Source: Pegoplata infirma
Taxonomy: Eukaryota > Arthropoda > Insecta > Diptera > Anthomyiidae
Assembly (NCBI GenBank): GCA_963921195.1
Contig: OY992536.1
Span: forward strand, 100,962,778-101,026,777
DNA: 64,000 nt
Direction: 5' to 3'
The notes below the pieces were generated by a model. The model was given only the letters and a program-made list of their open reading frames with translations, was not told the origin of the DNA and made no database searches. The translations under genes were made by a program, and so were the position numbers. Positions 44,840 through 56,446 of this stretch are shown one piece after another (position 1 is the first letter of the stretch; every line of letters starts with the position of its first letter).

Positions 44840-45350
44840 CTCAGAATCTGAGTCTTTTTCTTTGCGAAAAATGATTCAGAATCTGAGAATTTTTTTATAC
44901 GAAAAATGTCTCAGAATCTGAGACTTTTATATGAAAAATGTCTCAGAATCTGATACATTTTATATAGAAAATTTTTTCGAAATCTGAGACGAAAAATGTC
45001 TCAAAATCTGAGACTTTCTTCATACAAAAACTGTACAAGAATCTGACACATTTTCTATTCGAAAAATGTCTCAGAATCTAAGCCTTTCTCTATACAAAAA
45101 ATGTCTCAGAATCTGATACTTTTTCTATACGAAAAATGTCTCAGAATCTGACACTCTTTCTATCCAAAAAACGTCTCAGACTATGATACTTTTTCCATAC
45201 GAAGAATGTCTCAGAATCTGAAAATTTGTCTATACGAAAAATGACTCCAATTACTGTCTATACGAAAAAATATATCAGAATCTGGTACTGTTTCTAAACG
45301 TAACATGTTTCAGAATCTACGCCATTTTCTGTAAGAAAAATTTTTAAAAA
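44840..45350. repeat. TCTGAG minisatellite, about 13 units
   Basis: Imperfect units of roughly 35-42 bp: ATGTCTCAGAATCTGA, CTTTTTCTATACGAAAA. The TCAGA..TCTGA core is itself an inverted repeat. Divergence between units is moderate. Related short arrays lie at 20755-20796/21319-21495 and, more degraded, at 55440-55625. Confidence 0.8.
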
Positions 45351-46012
45351 TCAGTCAAATGAAATTGGGTTCTTATAAACTTGATTGTGAGTCATATAAT
45401 TTTCAATTTTGATAGGGAAATTTTCAAAAATTTTCTAAAATCATACGTTGTATAAATTTTTCCTTAAAGCCTAAAAGTATGCAATCCTTTTTCACACAAA
45501 ACATCAAAAGTCTATAGTGGTATTTGAAACTTTTAAAAAAGTCTTATCGTAACACTTGACCTTTAATAGGACATCGTGAACAAATACCACACACTTCTCT
45601 AGCAGGTTGACATTGTGCCTCTACACACAATAATGAACTTCCAAATCATAGAATTACCTTTCGAGTATTATTTATACAATTGTAGGATTCACCTTGGATT
45701 GTTGTTTCATTTATTTATTTTTTTTTTGCATATATTCAATATTTTTGCTTATTATTTTTTTTAAAACAAAAAAAAAATATGCATCTTTATCTTCTATTGT
45801 TTTCAATTTGTACAATATTGTATTATTTTTTTCTTCATAAACATAAATATATTGAAATATAGAAAAAAAAATATTTAATATTAATACAACATCCCCATAG
45901 ACAAATAATATAAATATTTACTTGTTTTATTTGCCATTCAACATGTCAATAATTTATAGCGCACAAAATGGTTTGAAAACGTTTTTGTTACACTGACCGA
46001 TATTTAATAATA
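45351..46012. other. unassigned AT-rich DNA
   Basis: 45460-45500 (GCCTAAAAGTATGCAATCCT) matches the fold-back at 49985-50265, so part of this is a relic of that element. The remainder is not recognised. Confidence 0.45.
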
Positions 46013-46022
46013 AGTCTTACAC

Positions 46023-46990
46023 TAGGGGTGGGATAGTGCACGAGTTTTCGATTTCGACACGCTAGAACCGCTTATTTTGTGAGGTTCGTAAAAAAAATGC
46101 ATGGGCCAAAAAATGGGGCAGATCGGATAGGATCTAGGGGTCGCTCATCGGGGTCAAAGTTGGGCGTAGAGGGGAAAAAATCCACAAAAAGGCCCAAAAC
46201 TCCCCTGGTTTTGCTCCTAGAGGAGTCAAATGTGAGACCGGCACCCATTATTTTTTCCCCCTGAACACTTTTGCCAAACATACCTAAGACCTATCTCCAA
46301 TCCCTAAGGGGGGTCCCATACAAAGGTTCAATTTTTAAAAAATCTTGCTCCTACCGCTCTAGCTGTCCTAGAAGTCACCCTAAAGGAATCAAATGTATGA
46401 CCGACCCCCAATATTTTTTCAACCCCAACATTTTCTTAGAACATACCTACCCCCTATCTTCAATCCTTAGGGTGGTCCCCATACATTTTTTTTATTTTTT
46501 CTTAAATTGTCATATTAAATCAGCTCCTACCGGTCCAATGGTGCCTCCTAGAGGGGTCATTATCAAGACCAACCCCCATTAATTTTTAGCCCCCAACACT
46601 CCTTCTGAACATACCAATTCCATATCTCCAATTCCTAAGGGGTCTCCCACACAAAACGACATTTTTGTAAATCTTGCTCCCACCGTTCTAACTATCGCAG
46701 GGGTGACCCTAGAGAAGTTAAATGTGTGACCGACCCCCAATATTTTTTCAGCCCCAACATTTTCCCCAAACAAACCTACCCTCTATTTTTAAGCCTTAAG
46801 GGTGTCCCCACACAATTTTTTTTTTTTAATTTTTTTTTATAAAATTTGCGCCTACCGCTCCCACTGTGCCTTTTAGGAACGGGGAATGCAGACTGACCCT
46901 CATTAATTTTTGCCCCCTACATTTTTTCTGAACATACCTACGCCGTATTTCCACTTTGTAGGGGTGCACTAAATCCTGGGGAAAACTAAA
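46023..46990. repeat. left TIR, built of tandem 165-bp modules
   Basis: Module landmarks GAGACCGGCACCC, GACCGACCCCCAATA, AGACCAACCCCCATT, GACCGACCCCCAATA and AGACTGACCCTCATT occur near 46229, 46399, 46567, 46729 and 46893, a spacing of 162-170 bp. Each module also has an ACATACCTAC..CTATCT block and a CTCCTACCG block. The modules resemble those in FB-B. Confidence 0.8.
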
Positions 46991-47230
46991 TTAGTAATGT
47001 ATGTAGAGAAGTCAAATGTATGACCTGCCCATATATTTTTTTAGCCAAAACATTTTCTTCAAACATACCTACCCTCTATCTTCAAGGTGTTACCCCACAA
47101 TTTTTTTATTTATTTTATCGAGAAATCCGAGGTCTTTAATTTGCAATTTAATAGTAACTTTTGTTAAGCGTAAAAAAATATTTTTTTTAACTTGAAAATA
47201 ATAAAAAATGATAAATAATATAACTATAAA

Positions 47231-48412
47231 TCAAATTAATTTATTTTTATCGTGTGATGGATATTGTATCCGATTTTCGGCCACGACCTGAAGCAAAACT
47301 ATTTTTTCCTCCTCGTTACGGCACAACACGTTGTTATAGTCTTCTATTAATTTTACGCCTCTTTCGGCAGCGTCGTTGACAACATGTAATTTACGTAATA
47401 TTTGCAGCTCTCGCTGGTAGTCCTGACGATTTTCCCAAGTATTTGGATCGGAAGCAATGAAATTTGTTGTTATTCCGAAGCGTGCAAAAAATTTTGGAGT
47501 CTCAGGTGTGACGTAGTGGCTTAAATCAGTTTTCATGAGTTCTTGATTCACTTGTTTCGATGCCATGTTAATTCTTTTCACACCTTCGAATCCAACAACA
47601 TGTACTGGAGGATTACAATACTTGTTGCCACTGTCGCCGCTATCCTCTGAGGCATCTTCTTCCCCGATATCATCGTCTTCTTCTTCCTCGCTGTCTTCGT
47701 TAGACGATTCGTCCATCTCATCGTCAGATAACTCTTCCTCCAATTCCTCTTTCTCTTCTTCAAATATACGAATTGCATTCGACATTTTTCGTTTTATTTC
47801 ACAAGAGATATTCGGATCAAATAGTGCGAGAGCAACAGCTTCGCCACTGAGATACCAAAGATGTCCACAAAATCTCTTTACCAATTGTTGCGACAGAATC
47901 TTATCAATTGAAGCATAATTGGCAATCGCTTTCAAAAAATTCAAATCATTATTTAGAGCTTCTATTGCTTTGGTAGCGTTAAACCAAGCTTTTACGTAAA
48001 TTGTTATGATGAAAACGGTCACATCAAGAAGTGCATTTAATTCTTTTTTGGCCAAACCGATATATTTTCGGAGCAAAAACATTTTTAGGCAATATATGCC
48101 TTTTGCCATCCATCGAGCATGACTGATGGGTCCTGGTGGGCTAAAATGCTTATTAGGAATATTTTCGCCAAGGTATAATAAAACAATTTCAAGAAACTCC
48201 TTGTAGTCGTCTCTGGGTTGCTTTTCTTTTATTTAACCCCAACAAAACAACTTGATGGCAGTTTGGACTTGAGCTGGTATGTTGCCTGCCACTTCCTCAT
48301 CTTATATGCCAAGACTGTACGGTTTGTCTTTTATATTTTCCCACTGCTCTTTAAAACGCACAAACATTAGCACTCCTGGTCCAGACGTTTTGCCGAATTT
48401 GGTTTCAAACAC
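47231..48412 (-). pseudogene. decayed C-terminal part of the element's protein
   Basis: The longest open stretch is 292 codons from an internal ATG at 48109 to the stop at 47231. Reading further upstream in the same frame continues recognisable protein (YKEFLEIVLLYLGENIPNKH and GPISHARWMAKGIYCLKMFL) to about 48412, crossing two in-frame TAA codons (48233-48235 and 48302-48304). The N-terminus is absent: the TIR begins where it should continue. Features: an ARWMAK..Y.LK segment, a central run of about 45 Glu/Asp-rich residues (roughly residues 115-160 of the open part), then VTPETPKFFARFGI and a conserved-looking AAERGVKLIEDYNN near the C-terminus. I recall similar uncharacterised proteins in many arthropod genomes but cannot place the fold or catalytic residues. 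Probably transposon-encoded; transposase role inferred from position only. Confidence 0.7.
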
Positions 48413-49387
48413 TTAGTTTTCCCCAGGGGAGCACCCCTACAAAGTGGAAATACGGCGTAGGTATGTTCAGAAAAAATGTAGGGGGCAAAAATTAATGGGG
48501 GTCAGTCTGCATTTCCCGTTCCTAAAAGGCACAGTGGGAGCGGTAGACGCAAATTTTATAAAAAAAATTAAAAAAAAAAAAAATTGTGTGGGGACACCCT
48601 TAAGTCTTAAAAATAGAGGGTAGGTTTGTTTGGGGAAAATGTCGGGGCTGAAAAATTATTGGGGGTCGGTCACACATTTAACTTCTCTAGGGTCACCCCT
48701 GCGATAGTTAGAGCGGTGGGAACAAGATTTACAAAAATGTCGTTTTGTGTGGGAGACCCCTTAGGAATTGGAGATATGGAATTGGTATGTTCAGAAGAAG
48801 TGTTGGGGGCTAAAAATTAATGGGGGTTGGTCTTGATAATGACCCCTCTAGGAGGCACCATTGGACCGGTAGGAGCTGATTTAATATGACAATTTAAGAA
48901 AAAATAAAAAAAATGTATGGGGACCACCCTAAGGATTCAAGATAGGGGGTAGGTATGTTCTAAGAAAATGTTGGGGTTGAAAAAATATTGGGGGTCGGTC
49001 ATACATTTGATTCCTCTAGGGTGACTTTTAGGACAGCTAGAGCGGTAGGAGCAAGATTTTTTAAAAATTGAACCTTTGTATGGGACCCCCCTTAGGGATT
49101 GGAGATAGGTCTTAGGTATGTTTGGCAAAAGTGTTCAGGGGGAAAAAATAATGGGGGCCGGTCTCACATTTGACCCCTCTAGGAGCAAAACCAGGGGAGT
49201 TTTGGGCCTTTTTGTGGATTTTTTCCCCTCTACGCCCAACTTTGACCCCGATGAGCGACCCCTAGATCCTATCCGACCTCCCCCATTTTTTGGCTCATAC
49301 ACTTTTTTTACCAACCTCACAAAATGAGCGGTTCTAGCGCTTCCAAATATTGCTGCTTAAAATCTCACACAACACTATCCCACCCTT
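48413..49387. repeat. right TIR of the 3.36-kb element
   Basis: Inverse of 46023-46990, with the same five modules in opposite orientation. The outer 250 bp (GAGCGGTTCTAGCG, GCGACCCCTAGATCC) are single copy. Small length differences show the two TIRs have diverged since insertion. Confidence 0.8.
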
Positions 49388-49397
49388 AGTCTTACAC

Positions 49398-49984
49398 GCA
49401 GAAATATTTTATTAAGGCCACTTGTCAAGAAAAGGTTTTCTATATTATTTTTCTCTAAATTATTTGTAAACAAGTAGAAAAGGTTAATTCGACTTGGCCG
49501 AATTTATGAATTCCCTCCACAATGCCCTTCTTAAGTGATAGTAAATTTTCTAACGTGAAAAAAATAACATTTTTGATTGGAAGTATTTATTTTGTGTAAA
49601 AAAAAACTTTTTTTTTAGTAATTTTTGAAAAAAAACAAAATAATTTACTAAATTTTTTTTGAGTGTAAAATTTTTTTTTGAGTGTACTTTTTTTTAGTGT
49701 AAAAATATTTTTGAGAGACAAAAATATTTAGTAAAATATTTTTGTGGCTTACCAAATTTTTTGAAACATGTTTAACGGGTTTTCAACACGTGAATTTAAG
49801 GTGAAACTAATCTGAAATTAAAGGTTTTGCTAATAACTTTTTAACTAATTGACCGATTTGGCTGAAATTTTATACGGACCAGGCCAGGGGAACGACAAAT
49901 ATATACCTCAAAACTGCCTTTCGAAAGTTATCGTGTTTTTTATCTCGTATTCAGTCTTTTGGTAAATGATTCCCTACATTTTTA
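49398..49984 (-). mobile_element. DL-3 DINE-like element, partial
   Basis: AAACAAGTAGAAAAGGTTAA at 49468, TCGACTTGGCCGAATTTATG, AGTGATAGTAAATTTTCTAA, CGTGAAAAAAATAACATTTT, CAACACGTGAATTTAAGGTG, then TATCGTGTTTTTTATCTCGT to about 49968. Its other half may be the scrap at 50955-51070 (GATCGACTTAAAATTTATAC, ACCGATATTTCGATGGATTT). The stretch 49550-49575 shows the FB-H target site unoccupied. Confidence 0.7.
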
Positions 49985-50815
49985 AAAACATTTCTAAAAA
50001 TATCGAAAATCATTCGTAATATAATTTTTTTTATCCTAAAAGTATGCACTTTTTTTCACAAAATCGTCGAAAATCGTTTCTTTCCGCCTCATCGTTCCGA
50101 TTGGCCTGGGTTCGTTATTATAAAGGCCAATTATCACGATAAGACTGAATAAAACGATTTTAGATGTTTTCTGTAAAAAAGGAATGCATACTTATAGGAC
50201 TAAGGGCAAAATTTAAATTAAGTACGATTTTCGATGTAAAGTAGTGCATACTTTTAAGCTGCATTCTCAAGGTTGGAGTACTCCAATCTGTGGAAAATTA
50301 AATACCTTTCCATTTTGCACTTTCATATTATTGAATTTGACTATCTTTTTTCAATTCACTCCAGAGTCGAACATGTTCTACTCTGGAGTTCCAATCTGGA
50401 GTTAACAGAGCCTATGTTAACCGTTAACAGAGAAAAAATACACCTCTGTGAAAGTGCCATCTCTAATAATGTCATTCAAAAATATAAAAACAAAAAAAAA
50501 TTATAAATAATTTGTATGAAGTTTCAATAACAAAATATTTAAAAAAATTAGTTTTTAATAAATTAATTACGTACGCAAATTTTAATTGCGTGATTTTATG
50601 AAATAGTTAGAAAGGTAAGTCAAATGACATATAGAATCTGACACAACTCCAATCTACATTTTGCACTGTTAACATTTCAAACTTTGCAATGGATTGGAGT
50701 GACTCTGACATTGTGAACGTAGCTTTAGGATTAAAGAAAAAATTTAAATATTACGTATGATTTTCGACATTTTTAAAAATGTTTCCAAAAAATTTCGAAA
50801 ATCATTCATTGAGTG
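49985..50815. mobile_element. short fold-back interrupted by a Harbinger-like MITE
   Basis: TATCGAAAATCATTCGTAAT and CCTAAAAGTATGCACTTTTT face AGGAATGCATACTTATAGGA and TAAGTACGATTTTCGA around about 50110. A second copy of the outer arm resumes at 50728 (AGGATTAAAGAAAAAATTTA, CGTATGATTTTCGACATTT). The MITE at 50257-50724 separates them. Confidence 0.65.
50257..50724. mobile_element. 468-bp MITE with TTA duplication (PIF/Harbinger-like)
   Basis: Left AGCTGCATTCTCAAGGTTGG and right AATGTGAACGTAGCT-type sequence (CATTGTGAACGTAGCT) are imperfect inverted repeats that continue inward through ACTCCAATC words. TTA lies on both sides (50254-50256 and 50725-50727). Related sequence (GCATACTTTTAGG, inverse at 45466-45480) shows the empty site. 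A 3-bp TTA duplication is typical of PIF/Harbinger MITEs. No ORF. Confidence 0.65.
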
Positions 50816-51081
50816 TTTGGCCCCCATTTGGCCCCTAAATTTTCGTATCTCGAAAACTAAGCTAGAGTGAAGCGGACAAAAATGTTGGTTTAAAGTCTAT
50901 GGCCACCCTTACAGGATACAACGGGGTCCGAAACCAACGAGGACTGGACCCATGGTGTCCGAACAGACGGCCACCATTGATCGACTTAAAATTTATACGG
51001 TCCAGACCGATATTTCGATGGATTTCAAACGGAATGACAAACTTGGTGAAGGTTTTTAAAACAGGATAGTATAGGGATTAT
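50816..51081. other. unassigned DNA with a DINE-like scrap
   Basis: 50955-51070 keeps parts of the DL-3 outer region. The rest (50816-50955) is not recognised. Confidence 0.5.
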
Positions 51082-51815
51082 TATACCCTACACCACTCTG
51101 TGGTACAGGGTATAATGAGTTTTTGCTTATGTTTGTAACTATACCAAATATTGTTCCTAGACCCACCTTCAAGTATACCGATCGACTCTTAATCACATTC
51201 TGAGACGATTTAGCGGTGTCTGTCCGTCCATCTAAACGTTGTGAGCACGATACAGCTCGTAATTACCAATTGATTTGGCTTAAATTTCAATGTTAAGCTT
51301 TATATGGCCTAAGGACGAAGCCTATTGAAATTGGAAATAATCGGTTCATGTTTAGACCTAGCCTCCATACAAAGGTGCGCTTTATTTTGCCACAAACGAC
51401 TCTAATAACCGTATTATAATAGGTGTCCTCGAAACTTATGAGGTAAACACATTTTGTATCATCATTCCAACTTTTAAAGGAATCAGACCAGTTCTTGTAC
51501 AAATACAAACCGCCCTTCCGATATACAAACCGCCCTTCCGATATTCACATAAATCTTTCAAAAATCATGAAAACTGCAAATATTTCATCAAAATGTTGTT
51601 TGTAGGTGTTAAACGTGGGGTTTGGTGGTCTAATCAATTCAAAATTTAATTGGACTATTTTTGGACTTAGACCCATATAAAAATTTTGCCCGATATTTAG
51701 AAACATCGGTCTATTTGGGTATGTTTTCCACAGTAATTGAAGATCTAGCGAAAAATAAATCTAATCGGCCCATGTTTGGACTTGGGACCCATTTTCCGGA
51801 AAAAGTGTATAATAC
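51082..51815 (+). mobile_element. DL-4 DINE-like element, copy 2
   Basis: TATACCCTACACCACTCTGT, GGTACAGGGTATAATGAG, CTAGACCCACCTTCAAGTAT, GATCGACTCTTAATCA, GTCTGTCCGTCCATC, GGTTCATGTTTAGACCTAGC and CCCATTTTCCGGAAAA are colinear with 15849-16620. The 3' tail is missing. It carries a small 20-24-bp duplication around AACCGCCCTTCCGATAT (51510-51545). Confidence 0.8.
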
Positions 51816-51858
51816 CGATATATTTAATATAGAGTACTCGTATTGATTTATTTCTCAT

Positions 51859-52302
51859 ACACTCAAAAAAACTTGTAAGATTACAGAAAAGTTTGTTATT
51901 TTAATTTTTTGCTAACTGCTATTTTACCAATAAATTTGTAATTTTACAAGCTTTTTACCAATAAAATTGTAAATTTACAACTTTTTTGGCACAATAAAAC
52001 TTACAAGGAATTCTCGTGACTTTACTGGATTTTTGCTACCAAAGTTTTTTTTTGTAATTTTACAAAATTTTACCAATAAAATTGTAAATTTACAACATTT
52101 TTACAAGGAATTCCAGATTTTTTTTTGTTAAATTTCCGTGGCAGTTTGTAAAATAACAAAAAAAAGATGTAAAATTACAACAAAAAATGTAAATTTCGAT
52201 CGAAAGTATTTTGTTAAATAACAAGAAAAACTGCTAAATATTAGTAAAATGGGATTACGAGACTTTTTCTAGTAATTTACCAAGTTTTTTTTTTTTTTGT
52301 GT
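51859..52302. mobile_element. TTTACAA-type MITE, complete
   Basis: Ends ACACTCAAAAAAACTTG and CAAGTTTTTTTTTTTTTTGT followed by GT. The interior has TTTTACCAATAAAATTGTAA and TAAATTTACAACTTTTTTGG, as at 1950-2470. Non-coding. Confidence 0.7.
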
Positions 52303-52792
52303 ATAAATATTTCAAAATTTCATATAAAAGGCTGCTTATTTTGAACTCTATTAGGATAAATTTGGGTCATTAACAAATTCAAAAACAAAAGAAACAAAAT
52401 TTATAAAATTTTATAATATTTTTCTTAAAATAGCTCAAAACGAAATTATTAATAAATTTAAATAAACTGAAATCAAAATAAAACACGTGCAGCAAACATG
52501 TTTTATATTATGCTAAAATTACCTTAACAAATTTATTGAATTGATATAAAAAAAAAAATTGATGAATATAATTTTTTTAGCGGATTTTAGCAACACATAA
52601 TAAAATATAATTTGTTGGTTTTCAAAAAAAAGAAGAAACATCAGATGAAAGACAGACCACCATGAAATAATCAATTTCGATATAATTAGTTGATTAAGCT
52701 TAAGAGCATGCGTGGTTGGTAAATTATAAGCGGTTTTTTTTCTAATATATCATTAATGAATAAATAATTGGATATGGTTTAAGAGAATTATA
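52303..52792. other. AT-rich unassigned DNA
   Basis: Nothing recognised beyond homopolymer runs. Confidence 0.5.
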
Positions 52793-53885
52793 CACTAGGG
52801 TGGCTCGTTTTTGGGTTTTTTCTCTCTGATCAAATTCTAATACCCGCCAAAAGTGTCGGTCCCCTAAGGGTAACTCACATACAAAATATCACTACGATCG
52901 GAGTTTATCTTCTGTCTCCACTTTGAGCTTCAAAATTGGGGTTTTTGAAAAAAAGGACTTTAAAAAAAAAAAAAACAAATTTTAAGTTTTTTTATTAAAA
53001 TAATTAAAAAAATATTTTTGTATAATATTTGATCGTAAATACTTAAATATGAAATTTAAAGATTTTACGATATCATTAACCCGTTCAAACTTGATACCAA
53101 AAAAATGCAATGATTTTTGGGGGCATTCTCAAAACACCTTTTTTCAAAATTTCAAAATTTTATTAAAAAAATTTAAATATATAATTTTTTCCTACTGAAT
53201 TTATTAAGAACACCTTGGAGAAGAAAAATGTGAAATATTGCGGATATCCGTCGGGCCACTTTTTGGGAATCGCGGGGGGAATTTAGCGGATTTCAAGGAA
53301 ATGTTGGTTTTATCAATAATTTGGATTAATAAAATCTTATAAATTTCATTTTTGGGCAAATTAACGGTTTTTTGCTGTCGTAGCATTCTATTAGATAACT
53401 ATAAGTCTGTTATGAAATCTTACCGATCTAGGACGTCTTTAACCACCATTGGCTGGGGGTCAAAAATGACCCATGCAGAAAATTTGAAGTTTAGAGCTTA
53501 TACTTTGTGCTATAAACAAGTATAAAACGGCTTTTGTGTTTTGTACCCGAACTATTATTTCGTATTAATATATTATCTTTCAAAAAATCGTTAACCCTTT
53601 TTGGTAGGGGGTCAAAAATGACCCATTCAGTAAAAAATATATATTTTGTTGATATCAAAAAAATCAAGCACTATGTCTAAAAGTTTTTGATGGGGTCATT
53701 TTTGACCCCTGGCCAATATGGGTTAAAGATGTCTTAAATAGGTAAGATTTTAGGGCTGATTTAAAGTTATCTCCAAGGTGTTCTTAATGAATTCAGTAAG
53801 AAAAAATTATATATTTAAAATTTTTTTTTTAATAAAATTTTGAAATTTTGAAAAAAGGTGTTTTGAGAATTTTAAATTTTAAGTC
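52793..53885. mobile_element. FB-F fold-back with three GGGTCAAAAATGACCC hairpins
   Basis: Left end CACTAGGGTGGCTCGTTTTT. Arms 53105-53220 (CATTCTCAAAACACCTTTTT, GAATTTATTAAGAACACCTT, GGAGA) face 53768-53880 (TCTCCAAGGTGTTCTTAATG, AAAAAAGGTGTTTTGAGAAT). Near the centre GGGTCAAAAATGACCC or its inverse occurs at about 53456, 53608 and 53693. The right outer end is not found. Non-coding. Confidence 0.7.
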
Positions 53886-56446
53886 ATCTTAACTTTTCTT
53901 TATACTATATTTTCATTATTTATTGAATTTTATAGACCAATTAAAATTCATAGAACTATTAGTGAAATTCTGAATAAATTAATTTATATTCAGAAAAGTC
54001 CAATTGAATAATTAATCACTCAAGTCAGGATTTAAGCCTTGATCTTTTAATTACAACAAAAAAATCCCAAAAAATTGTTTTAATTTTATTAACAATCATT
54101 TAGTGATATATTATAATTTATAAAGTTCAAATAATTTGACCCGTTTCTGATTGACCCGCCTCCGCTATTGTTTTTAAATGTTTTAAATTTTTGTTTTGAA
54201 ATTCATTTTTTTCATTTCCTTATAGTCTTATCTTTAAGTTGCAATCGTGTAAATTCAATATTTTTATTTTCTTACAATAAATCTTTTTTTTTTTCCTGTT
54301 TATTTTTAAATTGTATTGATTGTAAATAAAACAATTTTTTTCATGTTTTCAATACTTTGTGTATTAAAATTTCCCTATGTTGAACACAGTGTCTGTCAAA
54401 AGAGATGACGACGAATATCGTTTGGTTTTGGCTGACTACTTTTAGAGGGCGTGGCATTCAGTGCTAAGAAATGGCTTGTTTGCAACTTCTTTAAAAGGAA
54501 CTACATTATATAAGAAGTTGGGAAGTTCTTACACACTCGCGTATAAATCAGGTAATAAAACTGAAATTTTGAACAAAATTTTGTGTGAACTTAATTTTAG
54601 GAAATTTGTCTTAAAAATTATATATTTTTTTATAGATTTGGAGAACATTTTTTAGCGTTAAGAATTTCTTCCATATAGTAGGGAGTTTTGTTTTAAGAAA
54701 ACTATGAAACTAACTCAACTAACAGTTTATACTTTGACATCTTTAATGATTTGTAAAGAAACGTGACCTCGAACTAGAGTAATCTTCGTCAAAAAGAAAA
54801 TAATGAATTATTATAAGTTTTTGCCTTACAGTTACGAAAATTTCCCAACTTTTAGTTAAATTTTACTAATGTAAGTTGTGGGAATATTTATGAACATTGT
54901 TTCCCAAAATTTTGTAAAGTCGTTTTTTTTTGAGTGTATCTCCTACAGAAGTTTCGAATACTTAACCGAAAAAGATTTTCGGCTTCAATAACAGACTAGA
55001 TATAAAGCCTGCAGTTACAAAAACACTCTGGTGACGCTGTAATATATAACAGCTATATTTTATAACTATATTTACACTTTTAAACGCCTAAAAATTTTTT
55101 TTCAACATGTTTTGACCGACACTGTTATATTGCAGCACAGTATTTTTTAATATTTTTACAAGCGTGCTGTTTTGTGGTAATGTTTTGGTAAATTGAATGC
55201 GTTCAGGGTCTGAACAGCATTGACATTTACAACCTCTGTTTGGTATTTATTTAAGAGAAGAAAAGTTATACAAAAATATTCAATATAAACGTACATATTT
55301 ACAATATAGTATTTAATCTGTTTGTAAATTGTTTATAATAACAATAAACAAAAAATAAAACAGAAATTAATATGTTTTAAATGATGGGTGAGCGAAACCG
55401 AACAAAAATACGCTACAGAAATCAAAATTAAAGGCAGTCATGAGACAAAAAAGATTTTTCTATAGAAAAAGTGTCATGTCAGACGCTGTTATATTTTTCC
55501 TACTGAAAATGACTTTTTTTACAGAAAAAGTTTCAGATTTTTCATAAAAAAAACGTCAAAGATTAATATTTTCTATAGAAAAAGTCGATTCTGAGACGTT
55601 TTTCCTACAGAAAAAGTGCCAGCTTCTCGTAGTAAGACGAAAAATAATGTAACATTTCATCATATTGATGTAACTTTTCATCAATATGAAGTAGCTTTTT
55701 CTCTGAGTGTTGGAAAACTGATGACACGTCTTTGTAAGGTAGGGTAACTCATAAATATTTACTTTAATATATAAAAGAAGACAAAAGCCAAACATACTTA
55801 TAACGTAATATAAAAGGAAGGACAGACGGATGTGTTTGAAACTGAGGTAGTAGACATCTGCATGAATTAAAATTAAAATAAATTTCCTAAAACAGCTATA
55901 CCTCGAGTTGTTACGGTCTATCGTTTCTAAGAAAATCCTTGTAGAACCCTTTTCCTATAATGGGGACTTCTATCAGCAACGACTTCAAAATATTTTTCAA
56001 AATTCAATAACTCCCTCAAGTATTTCGGAATAACATCTCAAAACACAATCGTGTTATTCAAGTTATAGGTGTTTTTAGGAACATAGTTATTCATACGGGA
56101 ATAACTAAGTTTGCAGTCCAATCATAAATCTTAATTCATTATTATTGTGGCACAAACAATAAATCACAAAGTAAAATACTTATTCACAACAAACAAACAA
56201 CAGAAACTAACAAAAAAAAAATTGTTTAAATTTCTTGAAAAAATATTCAAACAAAAATAAATAAAAATGTTTTGAAGATGATTTGGAGAAAAAATATGAT
56301 AGACACAAACAAATCGTACGTTTTTTGCACGTTAGCTGTTAATTGAAAAAAATGTCAAAACATATTTTGATTTTGATTTTTTTTTCGGTTCACGTTTGAT
56401 TTACTTGTTCAAACCATATGATTTGATTTTTAAATGAATCTTTTAC
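53886..56446. other. 2.5 kb of mostly unassigned AT-rich DNA
   Basis: Contains an X-type scrap at 54745-54800 (TTTGTAAAGAAACGTGACCT, CGAACTAGAGTAATC) and degraded TCTGAG-type minisatellite at 55440-55625 (CTATAGAAAAAGTGTCATGT, GAGACGTTTTTCCTACAGAA). A 64-codon frame at 54461 is not recognised. No exon supported. Confidence 0.45.

Larger units (their letters stand above)
46023..49387 (-). mobile_element. 3.36-kb element with about 970-bp modular TIRs and a decayed protein gene
   Basis: Left end TAGGGGTGGGATAGTG and right end CACTATCCCACCCTTA. AGTCTTACAC is repeated directly outside (46013-46022 and 49388-49397), a 9-10-bp duplication. TIRs run 46023-46990 and 48413-49387 and stay similar throughout, including single-copy words such as ATCGGATAGGATCTAGGGGT. 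Each TIR contains about five modules of roughly 165 bp. Between the TIRs lies one partial module (about 47006-47110) and a pseudogene. The architecture is that of fold-back elements such as Drosophila FB/NOF, which also make 9-bp duplications; that relationship is inferred from form, not from an alignment. Confidence 0.85.

Noticed and set aside
44840..45350. CRISPR-like regular repeats
   Set aside because: Repeats are degenerate, spacing varies, and the intervening sequence is itself repetitive. The context is eukaryotic.
47565..47918. Ser-rich 117-codon plus-strand gene
   Set aside because: It is the complement of the acidic stretch of the element's protein on the minus strand.
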